Notes: generated from the letters alone by a model not told the origin. A stretch of 64,000 bases of DNA from Palsa-504 sp963744575 (GCA_963744575.1 CAVUUF010000025.1:434001-498000), one strand, 5' to 3'; positions 26,605-36,292 are shown, counted from the stretch's first letter. Translations and numbers: made by a program.

Positions 26605-29600
26605 ATGTGGAAAGCTCCGGCCCGGGTGGGGGCGGACCTTCGGGTCTCAGGGGTGGTCAGCAAGCGGAAGGTCGGCGAAGCCGTGGTGTTGCGGGTCGGG
26701 GTGCTTGGTCCCGTCACGGCCTGGTATGGCGACCAGGAACTCCCCGTCGGGCAGCCTCGACAGCAGGCTGTACTGGGCATTCTAGCGATGCGGGCGAACC
26801 GGGTCATATCCCGGGGTGAGCTGGTCAACGCCGTCTGGGGACAGGACCCCCCGGCCAGCGCCGAGGGCGGTATCTACACGTACGTGGCCGGGCTGCGCCG
26901 TGTCATCGAGCCCAACCGGTCGCTGCGCGGGCCGGGCCGGGTCCTGGTCTCCTCGGGCGCCGGCTACGTGCTCCACCTGGTGCCGGGCCAGCCGGACGCG
27001 GTGGCCTTCGAGCACGACGTGGCCCGGGCCCGTCAGCTGCGCAAGACCGGTGACGCGGCCGGCGCAGTCACCGTGCTCGACTCGGCCCTGTCGCTGTGGC
27101 GTGGCATCGCGTTCGCGGGCGTGCCCGGGCCGTTCGCGGAGACCGAACGGGTGCGGCTGGGCGAACTGCGCTCCGCCGCCGCGGAAGAGCGGGCTGACGT
27201 GCTGCTGTCGCTCGGCCGGCACGAGGAGGTCGTGCCCGACCTGACCGCCATGGTGGCGGATCACCCGCTGCGGGAGCGGATGCGCGGGCTGCTGATGGTG
27301 GCGCTGTACCGCTGCGGGCGGCACGCCGAGGCGCTGCGGGTGTTCGCCGACGGACGGCAGGTGCTCGCCGAGGAACTCGGCATCGATCCGAGCAGCGACC
27401 TGTCCCGCATCCACCAGCAGGTGCTGACCATGGATCCGGCCCTGGCCGCCCCGGGCGGCCCGGCACTGGTGGCGCCGTCCGGCGACATGGGCGAGACCGA
27501 TTCGCCGCTCGGCGCGGGCCACCGGCGCCCCCGGCCGGAGCCCGTGCTCACGCCCGTGCCGGCCCAGCTGCCGCTGGACGCGCCGGGCTTCGCCGGCCGT
27601 CACGAAGAGATCAGCCTGCTGCGGGCCGTGCTCCCGCCGAACCTGGCCAGGTCCGGGCCGGCCGGGCTGGGCGAGCCCGGCCCGGACACAGCCGGATCGG
27701 GCGAATTGGCGCCGAACGAGGCTGGTTCTGAGCAGACCGTCCCCATCGTCGTTATCTCGGGGACGGCCGGGACCGGGAAGACCGCGCTCGCCGTCCGGTT
27801 CGGCCACCAGGTGGCCAGGCGCTTTCCCGGCGGCCAGCTCTTCGTCAACCTGCGCGGCCTGGATCCGGCCACCCCGCCGATGGAGCCCGCCGAGGCGCTG
27901 CGGTTCTTCCTCGACGCGCTGGACGTGCCGCCGCACCGGATCCCGGCTGACGTCGAATGCCGGTCCGCCTTGTACCGCAGCCTGCTCGACGCCAGGCGGA
28001 TGCTGATCGTCCTGGACAACGCGCGCAACGTGGCCCAGGTGCGCCCGCTGCTGCCCGGCTCGCCGGGCTCCCTGGTGCTGGTGACCAGCCGCAACGAGAT
28101 GACCGGGCTGGTGGCCGCCGAGGGAGCGCTGCCGCTCACGCTCGACGTGCTCAGCGACGCCGAAGCCCACGAGATGTTCGCGCGCAGGCTCGGCCGGGAG
28201 CGGGTGGCGGCCGAGCCGGAGGCGGCGGACGAGATCATCGCCGCGTGCGCCCGCCTCCCGCTGGCCCTGGGCATCGCGGTCGGCCGCGCAGCCGTCCGGC
28301 CCACGCGGTCGCTCGCCGAACTGGCCGCGGAACTGCACGATGCCCGCGGTCGTCTGGACGCCCTCGAGGCCGACGACGCGGTCACCGACATGCGAGCCGT
28401 GTTTTCCTGGTCGTACGACCAGCTCTCCGAGCCCGCCGCGCGGGTGTTCCGCCTGCTCGGCGTGCACCCCGGCCCCGACATCTCGCTGTCCGCGGCGGCC
28501 AGCCTGGCCGGGATGCCCCGCTCCGAGGCGGGCGCGGCACTGCGCGAGCTGACCAGGACCCACATGGTCGCCGAATACCTGCCCGGCCGCTACACCTTCC
28601 ACGACCTGCTCCGCGCCTACGCCGCCGACCAGGCCGAGCGGTGTGACCCTGAGCCGGAGCGCCGGGCCGCCGCGCACCGGGTCCTGGACCACTACCTGCA
28701 CACGGCGATGGCGGCCTCGCTCCGGTTCAGCCCGCACCGGGCGCCGCTCCAGCTGGCCGACCCGCAGCCAGGCGTGCTGCCGGCGGACATGACCGACAAG
28801 GACCAGGCGATGGCCTGGTCCGACGCCGAGGTGCCGGTCCTGCTCGCGCTGATCGGCTACGCCGGAGCCAACGGCTTCGACACCCATGCCTGGCAGATCT
28901 CGTGGACCCTCGGCCCGTTCTTCAACCGGCGCGGCCGGTGGCAGGACTACATCGCGACCCAGGAAACCGCGGTGGCCGCGGCGCGGCGCCTCGGCGACCC
29001 CGCGGCCCTGGCGCACACCCATTACCTGCTCGGCAACGCCCAGGGGCACGTGGGCGACTTCGACGCGGCTGACCGGAACATCCGCCATGCCCTCGACATG
29101 TTCCGCGAGCTCGGCGACCGGGCCAACGAGGGAATGGTGATGAATGGCCTGGCCAGCATGCTGGAAACGCAAGAGCGTTACCCCGAGGCGCTGGCCGTCG
29201 CGCTGGACGCGCTGCGGATGCTCAAGGCCGCCGGGCACTGGTGGACGCAGGCCAACCTGGAGAACGGGGTCGGCTGGCTGTACGCCCACCTGGGCCAGTA
29301 CGACCAGGCGCTGACCCACTGCCAGCGGGCGCTGAGCCTGCACCGCGAGACCGGCCACCGCGGCGGCACCGCCGACACCCTGGACAGCCTCGGCTATGTC
29401 TACCTGCATCTGGGCGAGGTCGATCAGGCCAAGGCGCACTACACCCGGGCCATCGAGGCCTACCGCGAGATCGGCGCGCCGTTCGGCGAGGGTAACTCGC
29501 TGGCCGGCCTGGGCGACGCCTTGCTGGCCGAGGGCGATCCCCAGGCCGCGGAGATGGCCTGGCGCCAGTCCGTCGACATCCTCGACCGGCTCCCGCACCC

Positions 29601-29739
29601 GCTCGCCGACGAGGTCCGGGCCAGGCTCCGCGCCCGGCACGCGGACGCCGGCGGCCGGGCGAAGCAGCCGGATGCCCCGTCACGACCGGCGGGGCCCGGC
29701 CGGGTGACCGGAGCAGCCACCGCCGCCCGTTCGGTATAA
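26605..29739 (+). CDS. AfsR/SARP-family regulator: wHTH-BTAD-NB-ARC-TPR
   Basis: A large signal-integrating transcription factor of AfsR type. An OmpR-like winged helix (about 30-120, RVGVLGPVTAWYGDQELPVG, LRRVIEP) is followed by the bacterial transcriptional activation domain (about 125-275). An STAND/NB-ARC ATPase comes next, with P-loop VISGTAGTGKTALAVRFG (about 385), MLIVLDNARNVAQVRPLLPG and LPLALGIA. The C-terminal third (about 790-1000) is TPR repeats (YLLGNAQGHVGDFDAADRNI, LDSLGYVYLHLGEVDQAKAHY). Translation may start at 26605 or at a GTG near 26686 just before the DNA-binding domain. AfsR-type proteins usually control secondary metabolism, but no biosynthetic cluster is adjacent, so the targets are probably distant. 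Confidence 0.9.
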   Translation: MWKAPARVGADLRVSGVVSKRKVGEAVVLRVGVLGPVTAWYGDQELPVGQPRQQAVLGILAMRANRVISRGELVNAVWGQDPPASAEGGIYTYVAGLRRVIEPNRSLRGPGRVLVSSGAGYVLHLVPGQPDAVAFEHDVARARQLRKTGDAAGAVTVLDSALSLWRGIAFAGVPGPFAETERVRLGELRSAAAEERADVLLSLGRHEEVVPDLTAMVADHPLRERMRGLLMVALYRCGRHAEALRVFADGRQVLAEELGIDPSSDLSRIHQQVLTMDPALAAPGGPALVAPSGDMGETDSPLGAGHRRPRPEPVLTPVPAQLPLDAPGFAGRHEEISLLRAVLPPNLARSGPAGLGEPGPDTAGSGELAPNEAGSEQTVPIVVISGTAGTGKTALAVRFGHQVARRFPGGQLFVNLRGLDPATPPMEPAEALRFFLDALDVPPHRIPADVECRSALYRSLLDARRMLIVLDNARNVAQVRPLLPGSPGSLVLVTSRNEMTGLVAAEGALPLTLDVLSDAEAHEMFARRLGRERVAAEPEAADEIIAACARLPLALGIAVGRAAVRPTRSLAELAAELHDARGRLDALEADDAVTDMRAVFSWSYDQLSEPAARVFRLLGVHPGPDISLSAAASLAGMPRSEAGAALRELTRTHMVAEYLPGRYTFHDLLRAYAADQAERCDPEPERRAAAHRVLDHYLHTAMAASLRFSPHRAPLQLADPQPGVLPADMTDKDQAMAWSDAEVPVLLALIGYAGANGFDTHAWQISWTLGPFFNRRGRWQDYIATQETAVAAARRLGDPAALAHTHYLLGNAQGHVGDFDAADRNIRHALDMFRELGDRANEGMVMNGLASMLETQERYPEALAVALDALRMLKAAGHWWTQANLENGVGWLYAHLGQYDQALTHCQRALSLHRETGHRGGTADTLDSLGYVYLHLGEVDQAKAHYTRAIEAYREIGAPFGEGNSLAGLGDALLAEGDPQAAEMAWRQSVDILDRLPHPLADEVRARLRARHADAGGRAKQPDAPSRPAGPGRVTGAATAARSV

Positions 29740-29803
29740 AGGAACGGGCTACGGGGGTGAGCTGCCCTGTCCGCCCGCGGGACCTGGACAAGCTGGGCGA
29801 AAG

Positions 29804-31024
29804 GTGCAAACGCTGGTGACCACGAGGGCGCTGCTGCTCGAGAACATCCATCCCGACGCGTCGGCGCGGCTGGCCAAGGAGGGCTTTCAGGTCGAGTCGC
29901 GGCCGCACGCGCTGGGCGAGGACGAGCTCATCGAGGCGATCGGCGGCGTGAGCCTGCTCGGCATCAGATCCGGGACGCAGGTCACGGACCGGGTCCTGGC
30001 CGCCGCGCCGGACCTGGTGGCGGTGGGCGCGTTCTGCATCGGCGTGAACCAGATCGACCTGGCCGCCGCGAGCAGGCGCGGCGTCGCGGCGTTCAACGCC
30101 CCGTTCTCCAACACCCGCAGCGTGGTCGAGCTCGCGCTGGCCGAGATCATCGCCATGGCCCGGCGGCTGCCGGAGAAGACCACGCAGATGCACGCCGGCC
30201 ACTGGGACAAGTCCGCGGCCGGCAGCCACGAGGTGCGCGGCCGCAAGCTCGGCATCGTGGGTTACGGCAACATCGGCACCCAGCTGTCGGTGCTGGCGGA
30301 GAACCTCGGCATGTCCGTGTACTTCTACGACATCGCGGACAAGCTCGCGCTGGGCAACGCGCGCCGCTGCTCGACCCTGACCGAGCTGCTCGAGTGCGTG
30401 GAGACCGTCACCCTGCACGTGGACGGGCGGGCCGGCAACCGCGGCTTCTTCGGCGCGGCCGAGTTCGCCGCGATGCGGCCGCGGTCGCTGTTCCTGAACC
30501 TGTCCCGCGGCTTCGTGGTGGACCACGCGGCGCTGCGCCGCAGCATCGAGTCCGGGCACATCGCGGGGGCGGCCATCGACGTGTTCCCGGATGAGCCGAA
30601 GAGCCGGGGCGAGGAGTTCGTCTCCGAGCTGCGCGGCCTGCCGAACGTCATCCTGACCCCGCACATCGGCGGTTCCACCGAGGAGGCCCAGCAGGACATC
30701 GGCGAGTTCGTTGCCAACAAGCTGGTCGACTACATGGCCTCGGGCGCCACTTCGCTCAGCGTCAACCTGCCGGAGATCGCCCTGCCGGTGGCCAGCGGCA
30801 CGCACCGCCTCGTGCACCTGCACCAGAACGTGCCCGGCGTGCTCGCCTCGATCAACCGGGTGCTGGCCGAACACGGCGTCAACGTCGAGGGTCAGCTGCT
30901 GCGGACCAGGGACGAGTTCGGTTACGTGCTGACCGACATCGGCTCCGAGTACAGCGCGGACGTGCTGGCCGAACTGCGCGCGATGCCGGTCACCATCCGC
31001 CTGCGCACCCTGCCCACCCCCTGA
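29804..31024 (+). CDS. serA: D-3-phosphoglycerate dehydrogenase, ACT-containing
   Basis: A 406-residue enzyme for the first step of serine synthesis (3-phosphoglycerate to 3-phosphohydroxypyruvate, NAD). The length and C-terminal ACT domain (VHLHQNVPGVLASINRVLAEH, about 330-400) match the E. coli type, not the longer mycobacterial type. NAD loop GIVGYGNIGTQLSVLAENLG is about residue 147. Active-site Arg is in NLSRGFVVD, Glu in AIDVFPDEP and His in TPHIGGSTEEAQ. The ACT domain suggests serine feedback. The GTG start at 29804 follows GGGCGAAAG. The gene stands alone, 64 bp after the SARP gene. Confidence 0.93.
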   Translation: MQTLVTTRALLLENIHPDASARLAKEGFQVESRPHALGEDELIEAIGGVSLLGIRSGTQVTDRVLAAAPDLVAVGAFCIGVNQIDLAAASRRGVAAFNAPFSNTRSVVELALAEIIAMARRLPEKTTQMHAGHWDKSAAGSHEVRGRKLGIVGYGNIGTQLSVLAENLGMSVYFYDIADKLALGNARRCSTLTELLECVETVTLHVDGRAGNRGFFGAAEFAAMRPRSLFLNLSRGFVVDHAALRRSIESGHIAGAAIDVFPDEPKSRGEEFVSELRGLPNVILTPHIGGSTEEAQQDIGEFVANKLVDYMASGATSLSVNLPEIALPVASGTHRLVHLHQNVPGVLASINRVLAEHGVNVEGQLLRTRDEFGYVLTDIGSEYSADVLAELRAMPVTIRLRTLPTP

Positions 31025-31091
31025 CCCCTCACCCGCCACCCTTTCCCACTGTTCGTCCCGTGCGCCTCCCTCGCCCCGCGAGCCCCAACAG

Positions 31092-31151
31092 CCGGGAGGA
31101 TCTGGCTTACCGGGAGGATCCGGGCGCCTGGGAGGTACCAAATCCTCCCGG
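31092..31151. terminator. Inverted-repeat element between convergent serA and SDR genes
   Basis: CCGGGAGGAT occurs at 31092-31101 and 31110-31119, and its exact complement ATCCTCCCGG at 31142-31151. The 10-bp arms form a stem between two converging genes, suiting a bidirectional terminator, although there is no T-run. Confidence 0.5.
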
Positions 31152-31228
31152 AAGCCCAAACTCTCCCCGCAAATTCCCGCGATGAGCGCACCACGACGCC
31201 CACCAGCACCACGAGACGCAGCGCTCAC

Positions 31229-31990
31229 TTACAGCGGCGTCACGTAGGCGCCGGAGATGCCGCCGTCGACCAGGAACGTCGAGGCGGTGATGAACGACGC
31301 GTCGTCGCTGGCCAGGAACGCGACCGCGGCGGCGATCTCCTCCGGCTCGGCGAACCGGCCCACCGGCACGTGCACCAGGCGGCGCTGGGCCCGCTCCGGG
31401 TCGGCCGCGAACAGCTCACGCAGCAGCGGCGTGTTCACCGGTCCCGGGCACAGCGCGTTGACCCGGATCCCCTCCCGGGCGAACTGCACCCCGAGCTCGC
31501 GGGACAGCGCGAGCACGCCGCCCTTGGACGCGGTGTAGGAGATCTGCGAGGTGGCCGAGCCCATCACCGCGACGAACGAGGCCGTGTTGACGATGGCCCC
31601 GCGGCCCTGCGCCCGCATGTAGCCGATCGCCTCCTTGCAGCACAGGTACACCGAGGTCAGGTTGACCTCCTGGACCCGGCGCCAGGCGTCGAGGCCGGTG
31701 ACGAGGATCGAGTCGTCGTCGGGCGGCGAGATGCCGGCGTTGTTGAACGCCACGTCGACCGAGCCGTAGGTGTCGTGCGCGGCGCGGAAGGCGGCGGCCA
31801 CGTCGGCTTCGGACGTCACGTCGGCGCGCACGAACAGGCCGCCGGTCTCAGCCGCGGCCTTCTCGCCCGCCGCGTCGTCGACGTCCACCGCGACCACGTG
31901 GCCGCCGTCGGCCGCGAACCGCCGCGCGGCGGCCAGCCCGATCCCGCTGCCCGCGCCGGTGATGACGACCGTCCTGCCCTCGAACCTCAT
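31229..31990 (-). CDS. SDR-family oxidoreductase (last gene of gamma-glutamylation operon)
   Basis: A 253-residue classical short-chain dehydrogenase. Cofactor loop VVITGAGSGIGLAAARRF (about residue 9), DVDD acidic end of beta-2 favouring NAD, FNNAGIS, catalytic Ser/Tyr/Lys in SATSQISYTASKGGVLALS. The ATG overlaps the aldehyde dehydrogenase stop by one base (TGATG) behind a strong GGAGG, so it is co-translated with that gene. Known Puu operons for putrescine use an FAD amine oxidase at the second step. Here an alcohol-type SDR is present instead, which would suit oxidation of a gamma-glutamylated amino alcohol. That substrate is an inference. Confidence 0.85.
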   Translation of the reverse strand: MRFEGRTVVITGAGSGIGLAAARRFAADGGHVVAVDVDDAAGEKAAAETGGLFVRADVTSEADVAAAFRAAHDTYGSVDVAFNNAGISPPDDDSILVTGLDAWRRVQEVNLTSVYLCCKEAIGYMRAQGRGAIVNTASFVAVMGSATSQISYTASKGGVLALSRELGVQFAREGIRVNALCPGPVNTPLLRELFAADPERAQRRLVHVPVGRFAEPEEIAAAVAFLASDDASFITASTFLVDGGISGAYVTPL

Positions 31991-33354
31991 CAGGCCTCCG
32001 TAGCAATGAAGACGTTCTTGGTCTCGGTGAATGCGTCCGGGGCGTCCGGCCCGAGCTCGCGGCCGAGGCCGGACTGCTTGAAGCCGCCGAACGGCGTCCA
32101 GTACCGCACCGAGGAGTGCGAGTTCACCGACAGGTTCCCGGTCTCCACGGCCCGGGCCACCCGGATCGCGCGGCCCACATCCGAGGTCCAGATCGAGCCG
32201 GAAAGACCGTACGGCGTGTCGTTGGCGATGGCAATAGCCTCGGCCTCATCCGAGAACGGCGTCACGGTCACCACCGGGCCGAACACCTCCTCGGTGTAGG
32301 CCGGGTCGTCCGGCCGTACCGGCGCCAGCACGGTGGGCGGGAACCAGAACCCCGGCCCGGACGGGGCGCTGCCGCGGAACGCCACCGGGGCATAGGAAGG
32401 TACGTACGAGGCCACGTGCGAGCGATGCGCCGCCGAGATCAGCGGGCCCATCTCGGTCGCGGCCGAGGCCGGGTCGCCCACCACGACGCCGCGCACCGCG
32501 GTCTCGAACAGCTCCATGAACTTGTCAAGTACCGAGCGCTGGACCAGGATCCGGGACCGGGCGCAGCAGTCTTGCCCGGCGTTGTCGAACACCGCGTACG
32601 GCGCGGTCGCCGCGGCCCGCTCCAGGTCGGCGTCGGCGAAGACGATGTTGGCGCTCTTGCCGCCGAGCTCCAGGGTGAGCCGCTTGACCTGGCGCGCGCA
32701 GTCCGCCATGATCGACCGCCCCACCTCGGTGGACCCGGTGAACACGATCTTGCGCACCGCGGGGTGGTCGACCAGCCGCTGCCCCACCACGCTGCCCTTG
32801 CCCGGCAGCACGGTGAACACCCCGGGCGGCAGGCCCGCCTCCAGGGCCAGCTCGCCGATCCGCATCGCGGTCAGCGGGGTCGCCTCGGCGGGCTTGGCCA
32901 CCACGGTGCAGCCCGCGGCCAGCGCGGGCGCCATGCCCCAGGACAGGATCGGCATGGGGAAGTTCCACGGCACGATCAGGCCGACCACGCCCACCGGCTC
33001 GTGGAACGTCATGTTCAGCCCGCCGGAGACCGGGATCTGGCGGCCGGACAGCCGTTCCGGCGCCGCCGAGTAGTACAGCAGCACGTCGCGGACCTGCCCC
33101 GCCTCCCAGCGGGCCGCGCCGACGGGATGCCCCGAGCCGGCCACCTCCAGGCCGGCCAGTTCCTCCAGGGCCGAGTCCACCGCCGCGGCGAACGCGCGCA
33201 GCATCCGGGCGCGGTCCCCGGGCGCGACCACTCGCCACCCGGGCCGCGCGGCCGCGGCCCGGGCGATGGCCTCATCGGCCTGCTCCGCAGAGGCCTGGGT
33301 CACCGCGGTGACCGGCTGCTCGGTGGCGGGGTTGAGCACGGTGAAAACCGACAT
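31990..33354 (-). CDS. Aldehyde dehydrogenase (gamma-glutamyl-aminoaldehyde type)
   Basis: A 454-residue NAD(P)-dependent aldehyde dehydrogenase. Catalytic Cys lies in GQDCCARSRILVQRS, the general-base Glu in LTLELGGKSANIVFAD, and cofactor-site motifs include PWNFPMPILSWG and FTGSTEVGRSIM. The start is the ATG at 33352-33354 (SVFTVLNPATEQPV), five bases after the stop of the glutamine-synthetase-like gene. In the operon it would oxidise the aldehyde made by the preceding oxidation to the gamma-glutamyl amino acid. Close relatives act on gamma-glutamyl-gamma-aminobutyraldehyde or similar. The sequence does not fix the substrate. Confidence 0.88.
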   Translation of the reverse strand: MSVFTVLNPATEQPVTAVTQASAEQADEAIARAAAARPGWRVVAPGDRARMLRAFAAAVDSALEELAGLEVAGSGHPVGAARWEAGQVRDVLLYYSAAPERLSGRQIPVSGGLNMTFHEPVGVVGLIVPWNFPMPILSWGMAPALAAGCTVVAKPAEATPLTAMRIGELALEAGLPPGVFTVLPGKGSVVGQRLVDHPAVRKIVFTGSTEVGRSIMADCARQVKRLTLELGGKSANIVFADADLERAAATAPYAVFDNAGQDCCARSRILVQRSVLDKFMELFETAVRGVVVGDPASAATEMGPLISAAHRSHVASYVPSYAPVAFRGSAPSGPGFWFPPTVLAPVRPDDPAYTEEVFGPVVTVTPFSDEAEAIAIANDTPYGLSGSIWTSDVGRAIRVARAVETGNLSVNSHSSVRYWTPFGGFKQSGLGRELGPDAPDAFTETKNVFIATEA

Positions 33355-33359
33355 CCCGG

Positions 33360-34748
33360 TCACAGCCTTTCGAAGCCGCGCCGCAGCTCCCAGTCGGTCA
33401 CCGCGGCGTCGTAGGCGGTCAGCTCGACCCGGGCGTAGTTGGCGTAGTGCTCCACCACCTCCGCGCCGAACGATTCCCGGGCCAGCTCGCTCTTCTCCCA
33501 CAGGTCCAGCGCGTCATTCAGGGTGTGCGGGACCTTCGCCGCGGTGTCGGCGTACGCGTTGCCGGTCATCGGCGGCTCGAGCGGCAGCTCGTTGTCGATG
33601 CCGTGCAGGCCGGCCGCGATCATCGCGGCCACGGCCAGGTACGGGTTCACGTCGCCGCCGGGTACCCGGTTCTCCACCCGCAGCGATGAGCCGTGCCCGA
33701 CCAGCCGCAGCGCGCAGGTCCGGTTGTCCGGCCCCCACCGGACCGCGGTGGGAGCGAAGCTGCCCGGCACGTAGCGCTTGTAGGAGTTGATGTTGGGCGC
33801 GTAGCACAGGGCCAGCTCGCGCATCGCGGCGAGCTGGCCGGCCAGGAAATGCTCGCCCGCCTTCGAAAGGCCATACCCCCCGTCGCCGGCCAGCACCGGG
33901 GTCCCGCCGGACGCACCCCGCAGCGACAGGTGGATGTGGCACGAGTTGCCCTCGCGGCTGTTCGGCTTGGCCATGAACGTGATGCTGTTGCCGTCCTGGG
34001 CCGCGATCTCCTTCGCCCCGGTCTTGTAGATCGAGTGGTGGTCGCAGGTGGTCACCGCGTCGGTATAGCGGAACGCGATCTCGTGCTGGCCCAGGTTGCA
34101 CTCGCCCTTGGCCGACTCCACGTACAGGCCAGCCCCGGCCATGCCCAGGCGGATCCGGCGCAGCAGCGGCTCGATCCGCGACGTGCCCAGGATCGAGTAA
34201 TCCACGTTGTACTGGTTGGCCGGGGTCAGGTCCCGGTACCCGCGCGCCGCGGCCTGCTCGTAGGAGTCCCGGTAGACGATGAACTCCAGCTCGGTCCCGG
34301 CCATCGCGACCCATCCGCGCGAGGCCAGCCGTGCGGTCTGGCCGAGGAGGATCTGCCGCGGCGAGGCCAGCACCGGCGAGCCGTCCAGCCAGGTCAGGTC
34401 CGCGATGACCAGGGCGCTGCCCTGGTGCCACGGGAGCCGGCGCAGCGTGCCCATGTCCGGCGCCATCACGAAGTCGCCGTACCCGCGCTCCCAGGACGAC
34501 ATGGCGTACCCGTCGACCGTGTTCATGTCCACGTCCACGGCGAGCAGGTAGTTGCAGCCCTCGGAGAAGTGCTCGGCCACCTCGTCCAGGAAGAACTCCG
34601 CCGCCAGCCGCTTGCCCTGCAGGCGTCCCTGCATGTCGGTGAAGGCGAGCACGACGGTGTCGATCTCGCCTTCCCCGACCGCGGAGCGCAGCTCGTCCAG
34701 GCTCAGCATGCCCCGCCGCAACCGACCCGGCATCAACGGCCCCGGCAT
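33360..34748 (-). CDS. Glutamine-synthetase-like gamma-glutamylamine ligase (GlnA3/GlnA4/PuuA class)
   Basis: A 462-residue member of the glutamine synthetase superfamily that joins glutamate to an amine with ATP. The beta-grasp N-domain contains AFTDMQGRLQGKRLAAEFF. Catalytic-domain motifs are ELEFIVYRDSYEQA, YVESAKGECNLGQHEI, NSCHIHLSLRG, NSYKRYVPGSFAPT and RVPGGDVNPYLAVAAM. The DMQGRLQGKRL start and lack of a Tyr-adenylylation loop separate it from GlnA1. The ATG overlaps the permease stop (TGATG). In Streptomyces, relatives are GlnA3 (polyamines) and GlnA4 (ethanolamine). Operon content here favours the latter type of chemistry. Confidence 0.88.
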   Translation of the reverse strand: MPGPLMPGRLRRGMLSLDELRSAVGEGEIDTVVLAFTDMQGRLQGKRLAAEFFLDEVAEHFSEGCNYLLAVDVDMNTVDGYAMSSWERGYGDFVMAPDMGTLRRLPWHQGSALVIADLTWLDGSPVLASPRQILLGQTARLASRGWVAMAGTELEFIVYRDSYEQAAARGYRDLTPANQYNVDYSILGTSRIEPLLRRIRLGMAGAGLYVESAKGECNLGQHEIAFRYTDAVTTCDHHSIYKTGAKEIAAQDGNSITFMAKPNSREGNSCHIHLSLRGASGGTPVLAGDGGYGLSKAGEHFLAGQLAAMRELALCYAPNINSYKRYVPGSFAPTAVRWGPDNRTCALRLVGHGSSLRVENRVPGGDVNPYLAVAAMIAAGLHGIDNELPLEPPMTGNAYADTAAKVPHTLNDALDLWEKSELARESFGAEVVEHYANYARVELTAYDAAVTDWELRRGFERL

Positions 34749-36292
34749 CAGGCCGAAAGATCCTGCTCGATGGCGGCCAGTTCCTCCGCCGTGCCCTGGA
34801 CCTTCGGCCCGGTGAACCAGTTCTTCGCCGAGACCAGCCAGTAGATGCCCGCGAAGCCGATCACCACCGCCACGGCGATACATGCGTAGTTGAACGTGCT
34901 GTAGCCGATGGGGCCGAACTGCGGGAGCATGAACAGGAAGAAGATGATCACGACCCAGACCACGGCCGTCCAGCCGACCACGTAGCTCCACCGGCCCAGG
35001 TGCCATGGCCCGCGCTTGAAGTTCTGGCCCTGCCGCAGCCGGAGGTAGGTCGGCGTCACGTACGCGACGTACAGGCCGATGGTCGCGATCGAGGTCACCG
35101 CGGCGTAGGCGGCGGTGTTCCACAGGTAGGGCAGGCCCAGGACCAGCGCGCCGCCGGCCGCGAGCCAGATAGCGTTGGTGGGCGTCCTGGTCCGCTTGTT
35201 CACCTTGTGCCAGATGGCCGAGCCGGGCAGCGCACCGTCCCGGGAGAACGCGTAGATCATCCGCGAGTTCGCCGTGACCGACGACATCCCGCAGAACAGC
35301 TGGGCGCCGATCGCCACCAGCAGCAGCAGTTCGGCGCCGGTCCGGCCGACCGCGTCGATCCAGATCTGGCCCGGGGCCACCACCGCCGTCGCCTCGGTCA
35401 CGTAGTTCGCCCGCTGGATCGCGAACGTGACGCCGAGCAGCAGCACCCAGCCCGCGATCAGCGAGATCAGGATCGACATGACGATTCCGCGCGGGCCGCT
35501 GCGCGCGGCGTTACGCGTTTCCTCGGTCATGTGCGCCGAAGCGTCGTACCCGGTGAACGTGTACTGGGCCATCAGCAGCCCGACCGGCAGGATGTACCAC
35601 CAGCCGATGTGGAACCCGGACAGGTTCTCCAGGCCGGTGAACACGAACTTGGCCGAGGCGTGATGCGCGCCCGCCTGCAGACCGAAGATCAGCGCGCCGA
35701 CGATGATCAGCACGCCGGCGATGTGCCACCAGACGCTGACGTCGTTCAGCAGCGCCACCAGGCGGATGCCGAACTGGTTGATCAGGCCGTGCAGCAGCAG
35801 CACCGCGGCGTAGATCACCACGGTGTGCCAGTGCGTGGTCACGCTGAAGTTGAACCACAGGCTGAACAGGAAGTTGATGAACAGCGCCGCGCCGAAGTCG
35901 ATGCCGGCGGTGACCGCCACCTGGCCCAGGAAGTTGAACCAGCCGGTGAACCAGGACCAGGCCGGCCCGTTTCTTGGTGCCAGCTTGGCCGCCCAGTAGT
36001 ACAGGCCGCCCGCGGTCGGGAAGCTGGAGCAGACCTCGGCCATGGCCAGCCCCACGAGCAGGGTCATACACCCGACGATCAGCCAGCCCCAGATGATGAT
36101 CGCGGGGCCGCCCTCTTCCATGCCGAAGTAGTACAGGGTCAGGCAGCCGGACAGGACCGAGATGATCGTGAACGACACGGCGAAGTTCGAGAATCCCGAC
36201 ATCCGCCGCAGTAGCTCCTGCGCGTAGCCGAGTTCGTGCAGGCGGCGCTCGTCCTCAGTTGCCGTCGTCGCGGCGGCAATGTCGTCGGCCAT
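34748..36292 (-). CDS. APC-superfamily amine/amino-acid permease
   Basis: A 514-residue, 12-helix permease of the amino acid-polyamine-organocation superfamily. Helix 1 carries GFSNFAVSFTIISVLSG and helix 3 PTAGGLYYWAAKLAP. The soluble N-terminus is short (RRLHELGYAQELLRRMSG), a signature of the GABA/choline/amine subgroup. As first gene of the transcription unit after the FadR regulator, and overlapping the ligase gene, it very probably imports the amine substrate of the pathway. The ATG at 36290-36292 is preceded by AGGGAGAT. Confidence 0.9.
   Translation of the reverse strand: MADDIAAATTATEDERRLHELGYAQELLRRMSGFSNFAVSFTIISVLSGCLTLYYFGMEEGGPAIIIWGWLIVGCMTLLVGLAMAEVCSSFPTAGGLYYWAAKLAPRNGPAWSWFTGWFNFLGQVAVTAGIDFGAALFINFLFSLWFNFSVTTHWHTVVIYAAVLLLHGLINQFGIRLVALLNDVSVWWHIAGVLIIVGALIFGLQAGAHHASAKFVFTGLENLSGFHIGWWYILPVGLLMAQYTFTGYDASAHMTEETRNAARSGPRGIVMSILISLIAGWVLLLGVTFAIQRANYVTEATAVVAPGQIWIDAVGRTGAELLLLVAIGAQLFCGMSSVTANSRMIYAFSRDGALPGSAIWHKVNKRTRTPTNAIWLAAGGALVLGLPYLWNTAAYAAVTSIATIGLYVAYVTPTYLRLRQGQNFKRGPWHLGRWSYVVGWTAVVWVVIIFFLFMLPQFGPIGYSTFNYACIAVAVVIGFAGIYWLVSAKNWFTGPKVQGTAEELAAIEQDLSA

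Noticed and set aside
26782..29640. Very long open frame (952 codons) on the minus strand opposite the SARP regulator
   Set aside because: High GC leaves antisense frames open. Its translation is Arg/Gly/His-rich without domains, while the plus strand has a complete AfsR-type architecture.
26605..29739. SARP gene as the marker of an adjacent antibiotic cluster
   Set aside because: No synthase, tailoring enzyme or carrier protein lies within reach in the window.
11170..29745. Recurring motif close to CCGTTCGGGATAAA near gene ends (11173-11192, 12526-12544, 29726-29742), giving FIPNG-like peptides in some frames
   Set aside because: Short, GC-palindromic and imperfect. Chance or terminator-like stems explain it as well as a mobile repeat does.
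35000..36214. 404-codon plus-strand frame opposite the APC permease
   Set aside because: Composition is Asp/Gln/His/Arg-rich shadow sequence, and the permease has clear helices on the minus strand.
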